Assembly: GCF_014212015.1 (NCBI RefSeq)
Contig: NZ_JACJVN010000060.1
Location: 1 to 53,057, forward strand
Direction of reading: 5' to 3'
Length of the DNA stretch: 53,057 bases
DNA from: Cohnella lubricantis
GTDB lineage: Bacteria; Bacillota; Bacilli; Paenibacillales; Paenibacillaceae
The position numbers and the translations under genes were made by a program. The notes below the pieces were generated by a model. That model was not told the DNA's origin. It did not search any database and saw nothing but the letters and a program-made list of their open reading frames with translations. Of the stretch, positions 1-7,421 are shown piece by piece; positions within the stretch are counted from its first letter, which is position 1, and the number at the start of each line of letters is the position of its first letter.

Positions 1-561
1 CCGCCGATCGTCGGCGTGTCCGTGCGGTTCTGGCGCGGCGACCGCGCGGACCTCGACCGCGCGGCCGCCGCGCTGGCGGCGCTGGCCGGACGGCGAAGCG
101 TCCGGCTGCGGATGCTGCCGTTCCATCACGGAAGCGACGAAGACGCTTCGCGGTACGTGATGGAACGGCTCGGGCGCCTCGGCGCGCAGGCGGAGCTGGC
201 TCCGGCGCACGAGGCGCCGCAGGCGATGCTGCGCGAAGTCGATCGCTGCGCGCTGATGTTCGGGATGCGGCTGCACTCGCTCATCTATGCCGCGAACCGC
301 GAGGTGCCGCTGCTCGGGTTGTCGTACGACCCGAAGATCGACCAGTTCCTCGGCCGTCTCGGCGAACAGCCGATCGGCACGACCGAGGCGCTCGATCCGG
401 AAGCGTTCGCGGAGCGCGCCGCGAGCCTGCTCGACCATCCAGGACAATGGCGCGCGGCCAAGGCAGACGCCATCCATCGGCTCAAGGCCGAAGCCGTCCG
501 ACCGGCCGAACGCATCGTTGAATTCTTGATCAATCGCGCTATTTCTAGCCAATCGAGATAG
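1..561 (+). CDS. csaB: Polysaccharide pyruvyl transferase CsaB, C-terminal part (5' end cut by the window)
   Basis: The reading frame is open from base 1, so this is the last 186 residues of a longer protein. The segment MFGMRLHSLIYAA followed by the VPLLGLSYDPKIDQFL stretch is the C-terminal signature of the CsaB polysaccharide pyruvyl transferase family. CsaB puts a 4,6-linked pyruvate ketal on ManNAc of the secondary cell wall polymer, using phosphoenolpyruvate; this negatively charged group is the docking site for SLH domains. The context fits: tagA follows after 13 bases, tagO comes next, and three SLH proteins are encoded in the window. The stop is TAG at 559-561. The N-terminal half is not visible. 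Confidence 0.88.
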   Translation, partial: PPIVGVSVRFWRGDRADLDRAAAALAALAGRRSVRLRMLPFHHGSDEDASRYVMERLGRLGAQAELAPAHEAPQAMLREVDRCALMFGMRLHSLIYAANREVPLLGLSYDPKIDQFLGRLGEQPIGTTEALDPEAFAERAASLLDHPGQWRAAKADAIHRLKAEAVRPAERIVEFLINRAISSQSR

Positions 562-574
562 AAGGTGACTTTTT

Positions 575-1342
575 TTGTCAGCAGACAGCAACTTTAGGCC
601 GTATCCTACCGTCTCCATATATGGCGTGCCCTTCTCCAAGATGAACATGCGGGAGACGGTGGACTATTTGATCCGCGCGATTGAAGAGCGGAAGCCGCAG
701 CGCATCGTGACCGGCAACCCGATCATGCTGATGGCGGCGCAGGAGGATTCGCGGTATCAGACGATTCTGGAGACGGCCGACCTCGTCGTGCCGGACGGCG
801 CGGGGGTCGTATGGGCGGCCCGGCACGTGAAGCAGCCGGTCGCCGAACGCGTCGCGGGCTTCGATCTCATGCAGGAGCTCATGCGGGAAGGGGACAAGCG
901 GGGCTGGAGCGTCTATCTGCTCGGCACGACGCAGGAGATCCTTGACGCCGCGGAAGCGAACCTGAAGCGGCAGTATCCGGGCGTCCGGTTCGCCGGGAAG
1001 CGCAACGGCTTTTTCACAGATGAAGAAGACCTAGAAGTGATCGCGGAGATCCGCCGGGCGAATCCCGACCTGCTGTTCGTCGCCCGCTCGGTCGCGAATC
1101 AGGAGCCATGGCTCGCGAAGTACGAGCAGGAGCTCGGCGTGCCGGTCATGATGGGCGTAGGCGGCAGCTTCGACGTTATCTCCGGCAAGCTCAAGCGGGC
1201 GCCGGCGGCCTTCCGCAAGCTCGGGCTGGAATGGCTGTATAGGCTTCTGCAGGAGCCGAAGCGGTACAAGAGAATGTTGGTACTTCCTAAATTCGCGCTC
1301 AAAGTCGTCAAAGACGGAGATAACGTTCTGAAAACAAGATAA
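575..1342 (+). CDS. tagA: WecG/TagA/CpsF family glycosyltransferase (N-acetylmannosaminyltransferase)
   Basis: This 255-aa protein starts at TTG 575, chosen because AAGGTG lies just upstream at 562-567. The family transfers ManNAc to undecaprenyl-diphospho-GlcNAc on the inner face of the membrane. Typical features are the NPIMLM segment near residue 47, the DGAGVVWAA segment in which the Asp is the likely catalytic base, and the GVGGSFDVISGKLKRAP block near the C terminus. The length of about 250 aa is usual. With csaB before it and tagO after it, the gene most likely makes the disaccharide unit of the SCWP that anchors the S-layer. It is probably co-transcribed with csaB, because the gap is only 13 bases. 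Confidence 0.9.
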   Translation: MSADSNFRPYPTVSIYGVPFSKMNMRETVDYLIRAIEERKPQRIVTGNPIMLMAAQEDSRYQTILETADLVVPDGAGVVWAARHVKQPVAERVAGFDLMQELMREGDKRGWSVYLLGTTQEILDAAEANLKRQYPGVRFAGKRNGFFTDEEDLEVIAEIRRANPDLLFVARSVANQEPWLAKYEQELGVPVMMGVGGSFDVISGKLKRAPAAFRKLGLEWLYRLLQEPKRYKRMLVLPKFALKVVKDGDNVLKTR

Positions 1343-1412
1343 AGCAGCATGAAAGTTTCATGAAAATGAACTTATCAGCGCAAATTCGCCGGAATTCGGC
1401 GGGCAGGGTGCC

Positions 1413-1441
1413 TTGTTAAAGCTGTGCGCCCGGATTATAAT
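1413..1441 (+). promoter_or_regulatory. Sigma-A type promoter of tagO
   Basis: TTGTTA at 1413-1418, a 17-base spacer, then a perfect TATAAT at 1436-1441. The tagO start codon at 1475 lies 33 bases beyond the -10 box, with AAGGGGAG at 1461-1468 in between. tagO can therefore be transcribed independently of csaB-tagA. Confidence 0.75.
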
Positions 1442-1474
1442 TCATTCCGGTGTACACACAAAGGGGAGTTGAAG

Positions 1475-2620
1475 ATGTCGACAGGCTGGTTGGTTGGAGT
1501 CGGAATTGCCGGTTTTGTAACGGCGCTTGCTATAGCGCTAGCGCTGACTCCGCTCGTCAAGAGTTTTGCTATCAAGATTGGCGCCATGGACGTGCCGGAT
1601 CACCGCAAGGTGCACACGCGCATTATGCCGCGCATGGGCGGGCTTGCCATTTACGCTGCTTTTACCGTAACGATTCTGTGCTTTATGCCATGGCTGCCGG
1701 ACAGCTTCCTGAGCGACCATGACGAGAGCCTCATTCGGGCTCTGTTGGTCGGCGGCACGATGATCGTGCTTCTCGGGGCTCTGGACGACAGATTCCAACT
1801 GAATGCGAAGCTGAAGTTTCTCGTTCAGATTGCCGCCGCTTGCATCGTCGTCTTCGGCTTTGATATTCAGATTAATCTCGTGAACATTCCGTTCGGATCC
1901 GCCATGCAGCCGATGGGCGATTGGCTGGGCATTCCGCTGACGATCATCTGGATCGTCGGCGTCACGAACGCGATTAACCTAATCGACGGCTTGGACGGAT
2001 TGGCGGCAGGGGTATCCGGCATCGCGATCGCGACGATTCTCGTCATGTCAGCGCTGATGGGCCAGAGCTCGGTTATTCTGCTGGCGGCAGTGCTGCTCGG
2101 CGGCGTGATGGGGTTCCTGCACTACAACTTCCATCCGGCGAAGATCTTCATGGGCGACTCGGGCTCGCTCTTCCTCGGCTTCTCGCTGGCGATGCTGTCG
2201 ATGCTCGGGTTCAAGCAGATTACCGTCGTATCGTTCGTGACGCCAATCCTCATCATCGGGGTGCCGCTGTCGGACACGTTCTTCGCCATCGTGCGGCGCT
2301 GGGTGCAGAAGAAGCCGATCTTCGCTCCGGACAAAGGACACTTGCATCACCGTCTGCAGCAGCTCGGCTTCAGCCATCGCAAGACCGTTCTCATCATCTA
2401 CGGCATCGCGGCGTTCTTCGGCGCCTGCGCCGTCATTCAATCGGTGGCGTCGAGCTCGGGCATGGGCAACTGGGTGACGTTCATCGTTATCTGCGTCCTG
2501 CTGTTCCTGCTGCAGATCGGCGCGGAAGTCATCGGCATCGTGGACAAGACGAAGCGGCCGGTCATCGACTTCATCAATCGGCTGCTCTTGAGGCAGCAAG
2601 CGAATACGCGGTCCAAGTAA
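1475..2620 (+). CDS. tagO: Undecaprenyl-phosphate N-acetylglucosaminyl 1-phosphate transferase (MraY/WecA/TagO family)
   Basis: An integral membrane protein of 381 aa. It transfers GlcNAc-1-phosphate from UDP-GlcNAc to undecaprenyl phosphate, the first step of SCWP or teichoic acid assembly. Family motifs are present: a DD pair in LGALDDRF, the NAINLIDGLDGLAAG motif, FMGDSGSLFLGF and the cytoplasmic HLHHRL motif. About ten or eleven hydrophobic segments are visible. ATG 1475 was chosen over an in-frame start at 1424 because AAGGGGAG sits 6 bases upstream of it and the promoter -10 box overlaps the longer version. A strong terminator follows. In B. subtilis tagO is close to degSU; here about 48 kb of surface-glycan genes lie between them. 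Confidence 0.92.
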   Translation: MSTGWLVGVGIAGFVTALAIALALTPLVKSFAIKIGAMDVPDHRKVHTRIMPRMGGLAIYAAFTVTILCFMPWLPDSFLSDHDESLIRALLVGGTMIVLLGALDDRFQLNAKLKFLVQIAAACIVVFGFDIQINLVNIPFGSAMQPMGDWLGIPLTIIWIVGVTNAINLIDGLDGLAAGVSGIAIATILVMSALMGQSSVILLAAVLLGGVMGFLHYNFHPAKIFMGDSGSLFLGFSLAMLSMLGFKQITVVSFVTPILIIGVPLSDTFFAIVRRWVQKKPIFAPDKGHLHHRLQQLGFSHRKTVLIIYGIAAFFGACAVIQSVASSSGMGNWVTFIVICVLLFLLQIGAEVIGIVDKTKRPVIDFINRLLLRQQANTRSK

Positions 2621-2650
2621 CTCATCTTTTGAATGAATCGTTATATCTAA

Positions 2651-2710
2651 GACCTAAGACTCAATCTTCCATCTCGGAGCGTTCCGATGTGGGAGATCGG
2701 GTCTTTTTTT
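2651..2710 (+). terminator. Rho-independent terminator after tagO
   Basis: A long hairpin with arms 2664-2678 and 2683-2697 (15 bp with two wobble pairs and one mismatch, loop GCGT) is followed by GTCTTTTTTT. The flanking GACC and GGTC can extend the stem. It separates the SCWP operon from the first S-layer-type gene. Confidence 0.85.
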
Positions 2711-2853
2711 CATTTCCGCGCTTCATCATTCGTTGATAGAATCCGATAACATCAGAGAGCAACTTTCATAGATTTATGACGTCTAATGGAATATCTTGCC
2801 GCATCCGCGAATTAGGGTCTTTAGACTCTAAACATACAGAAGGAGGCTTCTTA

Positions 2854-5800
2854 GTGAGAAAAATACTTTCTGCATTCCTTGCTATTGTTCTAGTGGTGAC
2901 GCTGGTTCCGCTTGGACAGCTTAAGCAGGCAAGCGCCGCGTCCAATGCGACCTACTTCATTCCGGACAATACGACGCTCCGGTCGACGTCTCTATTGACG
3001 ATCGATCGGCCGGCATCGGATACGTCGGTACCTCATCTTACGCGCGCGAATGCCTATGTGACGAGCAACGACGAATTGACGATTCAAGGCGCGTTCTCGA
3101 ACATTCAAGCGGACACGATGAGCGTACGCATCGATCTGCTGAACTTGAATAGCAGCGACGGCACGTGGTCCCCCGACCCGGCTCGCTTCACGACCGGCGT
3201 CGTGCAAGCGGACAACGGCTCGACGAATCGCTTCACAGCGAGCAACCTGGCGCTGTTCGGCGGTATGAACCGGATTACGTTCACCGCTCTTCAAGGCTCG
3301 ATGCAGCGTTCGGACGTGTTCTACGTGCTGTACGACCAAGTGCCTTATCTGCAGAGCTTGACCGCTCACGCGGGCGCCACGCAGCTGGACATTAACGAAG
3401 GCGTGCAGGCGGTCGTCTCCGTCGGCACCGTGATGCTCCAAGGCGTGGCGAAGAATGCGAACAAGGTGACGCTGAGCGTCAACGGCGGATCGCCGCTGCT
3501 GGCTTCCGTGCTGGAGGACGGCACGTTCTTCTCGCCGGGACTGTCGCTCAACCCGGGTCTGAATACGCTCGATATGAGCATCACGAACGGCTCGAATACG
3601 ATTAATATTAAGCGGGAATTGTACTACTTCGATCCGCTGCAGCCGTTCACCGAAGTATGGGTGCTGTCGGGCGGCAACTATGAGCCGTATAAGGTCTCCG
3701 GAGGCAATGTCCCTTCGATTACGGATGGTGCGAACGCAGTAGGCGTAGATGCCGGTCTTGTGGTGAGAATGCTCGTTCCGGCGAACGCGTCGAACGCTTC
3801 GTTCGACGGCACTGCGACGTACGAGATCAACGACAGCGGAACATCGTCGACGGTCGCGTTCCAAGCGACTGCCGGCGACTCGGAGACCGACATCCCGGGA
3901 CCTGACGGCAATCCGCTGTACAAGCTCGTTCGCTTCACGCTTCCGGAAGGGGCGTTCACGCTGACCTCCGCCAACGGCACCAGTTCGGACAAGGTCCAGA
4001 ACGTGAAGCTGGAAGTGACCTACGGAACATTCAACGCGATCTTCAGAGGCAAGTTCAACTACCTGCCCGGCGAGAAGATCATCTCGAACATGTGGTACCT
4101 CCCGGACTTCAAGGAGAGCGCGCCCGGCGACATCGCCGATCTGGCGAAGGAGCCGCTGAAGGGAGCGGAAGTGACGGATTCGACGTTCTATGTGATGGTC
4201 GAGTCTCCGTCGGCGCTGACCGCATCGGATGTTCTGGCGGGATCCTATCTGCCGATCAGCACGAACTCGCTTACAATTGCCAATAATGTCGCCCAGCCGG
4301 CGAACATCTCGACGACACAGCGCGTGTATCGAATCAGCAACTTCCTGAACGGCCAGCAGAGCGTGCAGTTCAAGCTGAACAGCTCGTCGGCCGTCTACAA
4401 GGCGCAGATCGCATATGTGCAGAAGAGCTACATTTATCTGGCCAACCTGTACGACGGGCAGTCGCTCGAGTTCGATTCCCGCCAGAACAATGAGATTACG
4501 ATCAGCGGCCAATACATGGGCTTCAGCAATCTGAGCGGAGCGCAGTTCTTCATTAACGGCGAAGAGATCAAGACGGGACCGTTCGATTCGACGCAATCGA
4601 ACTATCTATCGAACCTGATGACGAGCCCGTTCAACCTGACGCTCGATGTCGGACTTAGCGGCCCGCTGGTGTTCGGCGAGAACCGATTGATTTTCAAAGG
4701 CGTCAATACGGTTGCCGCGACGGGCGTTAGCCAGGAAGTCGTCAAAGAAGTCAAGATCTACTTGATCGACACTAACGTTCCGAAGATCGACCGCTTCTTG
4801 CCGGTGCTCCCGGGCGGCCCCGACTTCGACGAGGCGGATGTGAGCGATTATTCCGAATCGGAGCTGGCGGCGATCTTCGCGCCATCGGTCAAGTTCACGC
4901 CGACGGGAGCGAACCAGCTCACCACGGGCGACCAGAGCTACGACCTGGTCATCCGCGGCTACGGCGCGTCCTTCCTGAAGCTTAAGCAAGGCTCGGATGT
5001 GCTCTTGGATCTTCCGATCTCAAGCGTGAGCACACTCGTGACTAACGGTACATTCATGGACCCGACCACCGGCGAGACGCGGGCCTATCAATTCTCCGGC
5101 GACCAAGAGCAGTTCATTCTGAGGCTGGAGAGCATGCCGCATACGGCGCCGGGCTCCCTCGTCTATACGCTTGAGCTGATCAACAACTCCGGCGCCGCAT
5201 CCTCTCAGACGCTGGATATCGTGCGCGAAGTGTCCGCATTCCGGATTCTCGCCCCGGCGGCGACCGTCGGCGATCAGATCGTCGTGAACAAGAACTTCGT
5301 TCACTTCGATATTGAAGCGGAAGGCGCGACGGATGTCCTGATTGACGGCGTTGGCGCGACGAAGCGGACGGACCTGACGGATCGCTTCACCTACGATTAC
5401 GTAGGGCTGAAGGCGGACAAGGCAACGGATATCGACATCGAGATCATTCGCGGCGGATCGACGACACAGACCACGGTGACGGTGTTCTATGCTTCCACCG
5501 TTCAGGTGTACAGCGAGTTCATGAAGGAGATGTCCACCAAGTTCGATGTGTTCAACAAGCAGCTGTCGCTGACGTTCCCGAAGGGGACGGTGCTCAAGAC
5601 GGCGAATCCGAACTTGAACGCGGACAAGATTACGAAGCTGTATCCGGATACGCAGATACTGTTCGGCATCGCGGACCCGGAGACGGGCGTGGTCGAACGC
5701 AAGAACGATTACGGCCAGATCATCGGCACGAACGACACAGATTCGCGGACCGATCGGGGCGCGATCCAGATCGCGCTCAACGACTTCGACCGCGTGAAGT

Positions 5801-6834
5801 ACCAGAACAACGAGAACACCTCGAACTTCACGCTGGTCTCGCCGGTCTATTGGATTAGCGGCGGCGCAGGCGAGCTGAAGAACATTGACGATCCCGGCTA
5901 TAAGCCGGCTACGAACGGCCTGCCTCCTCACTCCATCGAGAGCGCGATGGTAGAGGGCGCGCCGGGCAACGTGGCGCAGGGCGACTTCACTCACTTTGAA
6001 CCGGAGCGCAAGATTGTGCCGACGAACCGCGGCGAGCTTACGCTTACTTACAATGCGAGCGTCGTGGACGACGTGGATTACATGATTACGGTGTTCCGCT
6101 ATACGGACCAAGGCAAGTGGGAGAACATTGGCGGCGAGGTGGACACGAAGAAGCACACGATCACCGTTCCGTTCGACGACTTCGGCTATTACAAGGTTAT
6201 GAAGATGAGCAGAGGCTTCGTCGATGTCACGGGCCACACGTGGGCGCGCAATATTCTGAACGGCCTGTATGCGAAGGGGATCATGAAGAATGCGCGGACC
6301 GGCGAGTTCGGCGCGAACGACACGACGAGCCGAGGCGAATTCGCGACGCTGCTCGTGAAGGGCCTCAACCTTCCGCTGAACTATGACGAAGACAATGTGA
6401 CGTTCTTCGATACGGCGGGCGCCAGCACGACGACGTGGGATTATCGCTACATCGAGACGGCGGCTCGTGCGGGTATTGTCACGGGCCTCGAAGAGGGCTT
6501 CTTCGGGCCAAGCCTGCCGATTACGAGACAGGACGCCGCGGTCATGATCGCTCGGGCTCTGAAGCTGAAGATGTCGGCGAACGATTCGAAGCTCGAGGCG
6601 AGTCTCGCCAAGTCGTTCGTCGACTCGGGCACGATCCAGTATTATGCCCGTCCGGCGGTAGAAGCCGTCAACAAGGCGAAGATCATGACGGGATCCGCGG
6701 GCAGCCAAGCCGGGGAGAAGAAGCCGCTGTACAGCTTCAATCCGAAGGCGAACATGACGCGAGCCGAAGCCGGCAAGATCGCGGTGGAGCTGCTCAAGAA
6801 GAGCACGGATATCTTCCCGAAGACGTTGAGTTAA
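2854..6834 (+). CDS. Large exported S-layer-type protein with three C-terminal SLH domains
   Basis: The protein has 1326 aa. GTG 2854 is chosen because AAGGAGG at 2840-2846 precedes it and because this start puts the signal peptide at the N terminus: RK, a hydrophobic run, and a likely cut after QASA. An upstream in-frame ATG at 2776 lacks a Shine-Dalgarno. The body is beta-rich and looks like a series of Ig-like modules that I cannot assign to a named family. Three SLH repeats lie at about residues 1121-1165, 1182-1235 and 1254-1320, each with an FxD-type start and a TR-E/D segment (TSRGEFATLL, ITRQDAAVMI, MTRAEAGKIA). SLH domains bind pyruvylated SCWP, so the protein is expected on the cell wall. 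A hairpin terminator follows. Its exact role (auxiliary S-layer protein, adhesin or enzyme scaffold) is not evident. Confidence 0.85.
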   Translation: MRKILSAFLAIVLVVTLVPLGQLKQASAASNATYFIPDNTTLRSTSLLTIDRPASDTSVPHLTRANAYVTSNDELTIQGAFSNIQADTMSVRIDLLNLNSSDGTWSPDPARFTTGVVQADNGSTNRFTASNLALFGGMNRITFTALQGSMQRSDVFYVLYDQVPYLQSLTAHAGATQLDINEGVQAVVSVGTVMLQGVAKNANKVTLSVNGGSPLLASVLEDGTFFSPGLSLNPGLNTLDMSITNGSNTINIKRELYYFDPLQPFTEVWVLSGGNYEPYKVSGGNVPSITDGANAVGVDAGLVVRMLVPANASNASFDGTATYEINDSGTSSTVAFQATAGDSETDIPGPDGNPLYKLVRFTLPEGAFTLTSANGTSSDKVQNVKLEVTYGTFNAIFRGKFNYLPGEKIISNMWYLPDFKESAPGDIADLAKEPLKGAEVTDSTFYVMVESPSALTASDVLAGSYLPISTNSLTIANNVAQPANISTTQRVYRISNFLNGQQSVQFKLNSSSAVYKAQIAYVQKSYIYLANLYDGQSLEFDSRQNNEITISGQYMGFSNLSGAQFFINGEEIKTGPFDSTQSNYLSNLMTSPFNLTLDVGLSGPLVFGENRLIFKGVNTVAATGVSQEVVKEVKIYLIDTNVPKIDRFLPVLPGGPDFDEADVSDYSESELAAIFAPSVKFTPTGANQLTTGDQSYDLVIRGYGASFLKLKQGSDVLLDLPISSVSTLVTNGTFMDPTTGETRAYQFSGDQEQFILRLESMPHTAPGSLVYTLELINNSGAASSQTLDIVREVSAFRILAPAATVGDQIVVNKNFVHFDIEAEGATDVLIDGVGATKRTDLTDRFTYDYVGLKADKATDIDIEIIRGGSTTQTTVTVFYASTVQVYSEFMKEMSTKFDVFNKQLSLTFPKGTVLKTANPNLNADKITKLYPDTQILFGIADPETGVVERKNDYGQIIGTNDTDSRTDRGAIQIALNDFDRVKYQNNENTSNFTLVSPVYWISGGAGELKNIDDPGYKPATNGLPPHSIESAMVEGAPGNVAQGDFTHFEPERKIVPTNRGELTLTYNASVVDDVDYMITVFRYTDQGKWENIGGEVDTKKHTITVPFDDFGYYKVMKMSRGFVDVTGHTWARNILNGLYAKGIMKNARTGEFGANDTTSRGEFATLLVKGLNLPLNYDEDNVTFFDTAGASTTTWDYRYIETAARAGIVTGLEEGFFGPSLPITRQDAAVMIARALKLKMSANDSKLEASLAKSFVDSGTIQYYARPAVEAVNKAKIMTGSAGSQAGEKKPLYSFNPKANMTRAEAGKIAVELLKKSTDIFPKTLS

Positions 6835-6846
6835 TTGCTTGGCTAG

Positions 6847-6882
6847 AGAGACAGAATCGCTAGGCCGATTCTGTCTCTTCCC
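6847..6882 (+). terminator. Hairpin terminator after the 1326-aa SLH protein
   Basis: A perfect 13-bp stem has arms 6847-6859 and 6866-6878 with the loop CTAGGC, just after the stop codon. The following T-run is short (TCCCTTT), so termination may be less efficient than at other sites in the window. Confidence 0.65.
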
Positions 6883-7186
6883 TTTAGCCGAAGATGGGTC
6901 GAATGGAATTAATTTGGCAATGACGCGCCGAAGCTGCGTGAGATATACTGATGAAGCAAGAGAGGAAGCAAGGCCCGCTAGACAAGCAAGAACGAGCAAG
7001 ACCCGCAGCATCCGCTACATAAACGGTGCGACAAGCATCGGCACGTCTCGACAGAAAAAGATTTAAAAAAAGATTTGAAGAAACTCGCTAAAGTCGCAAC
7101 TTTTTTGAACGCGTTGCGTCTAACATCATGCGGCTTTTGAGGAGAGAGACAGAAGTCTCGAACTCTACCGTTTAGGGGAAAAACTC

Positions 7187-7215
7187 TTTACGGTCGGTAA
7201 GAGCCCGTGTATAAT
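7187..7215 (+). promoter_or_regulatory. Strong sigma-A type promoter of the main S-layer gene
   Basis: TTTACG at 7187-7192, a 17-base spacer, then a perfect TATAAT at 7210-7215. It is the best promoter-like sequence upstream of the S-layer gene, and it implies an untranslated leader of about 130 bases before the first possible start (7347) and about 205 bases before the second (7422). Confidence 0.75.
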
Positions 7216-7326
7216 AACCTAGATGGCATATATTGCCGGCTTATTTTCGCTTGTTTACAAGTTTCTGCGACATGTTTCCTATCAGAACATGACCGTAGAC
7301 ATCAATTATAGACAACGCTCTACTCC

Positions 7327-7349
7327 GGAAAGGGGGTGACACACAGATG
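7327..7349 (+). promoter_or_regulatory. First of two tandem translation starts of the S-layer gene
   Basis: GGAAAGGGGGTGA at 7327-7339 is an excellent Shine-Dalgarno placed 7 bases before ATG 7347. This ATG is in frame with the second start, ATG 7422, which has its own AAGGAGG (7402-7408). Translation from 7347 would add 25 mostly polar residues before the signal peptide. The arrangement resembles the dual initiation sites described for the cell wall protein operon of Brevibacillus brevis 47. Confidence 0.6.
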
Positions 7350-7421
7350 AGAGATTCGAGCTACCAATCATCTAAACATGCAAAACTACAGATTCCTTTT
7401 CAAGGAGGAGAAAAAAAGGTT

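Larger units (their letters stand above)
6883..7421 (+). other. Intergenic region and long leader of the main S-layer gene
   Basis: I see no convincing separate gene in these roughly 540 bases. The first 300 bases are purine-rich on the plus strand and otherwise featureless to my reading. A strong promoter lies at 7187-7215, so the transcript should have a leader of about 200 bases before the main start at 7422. The inverted repeat ACCGT (7167-7171) ... ACGGT (7190-7194) overlaps the -35 box and could be an operator; this is weak evidence. Long leaders are common for S-layer mRNAs, where they often stabilise the transcript. Confidence 0.5.

Noticed and set aside
1387..1401. Hairpin CGCCG-GAATT-CGGCG after tagA as a terminator
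   Set aside because: The stem is short and no T-run follows; read-through into tagO is possible.
5020..7011. Long minus-strand reading frame opposite the 1326-aa SLH gene (also 2992-4596)
   Set aside because: It is antisense to a clear signal-peptide/SLH protein, is rich in Arg and His as expected for a mirror frame, and has no recognisable domain or ribosome binding site.
6839..7066. Short reading frame after the 1326-aa SLH gene
   Set aside because: It begins inside the terminator hairpin, has no ribosome binding site and shows no protein-like pattern.
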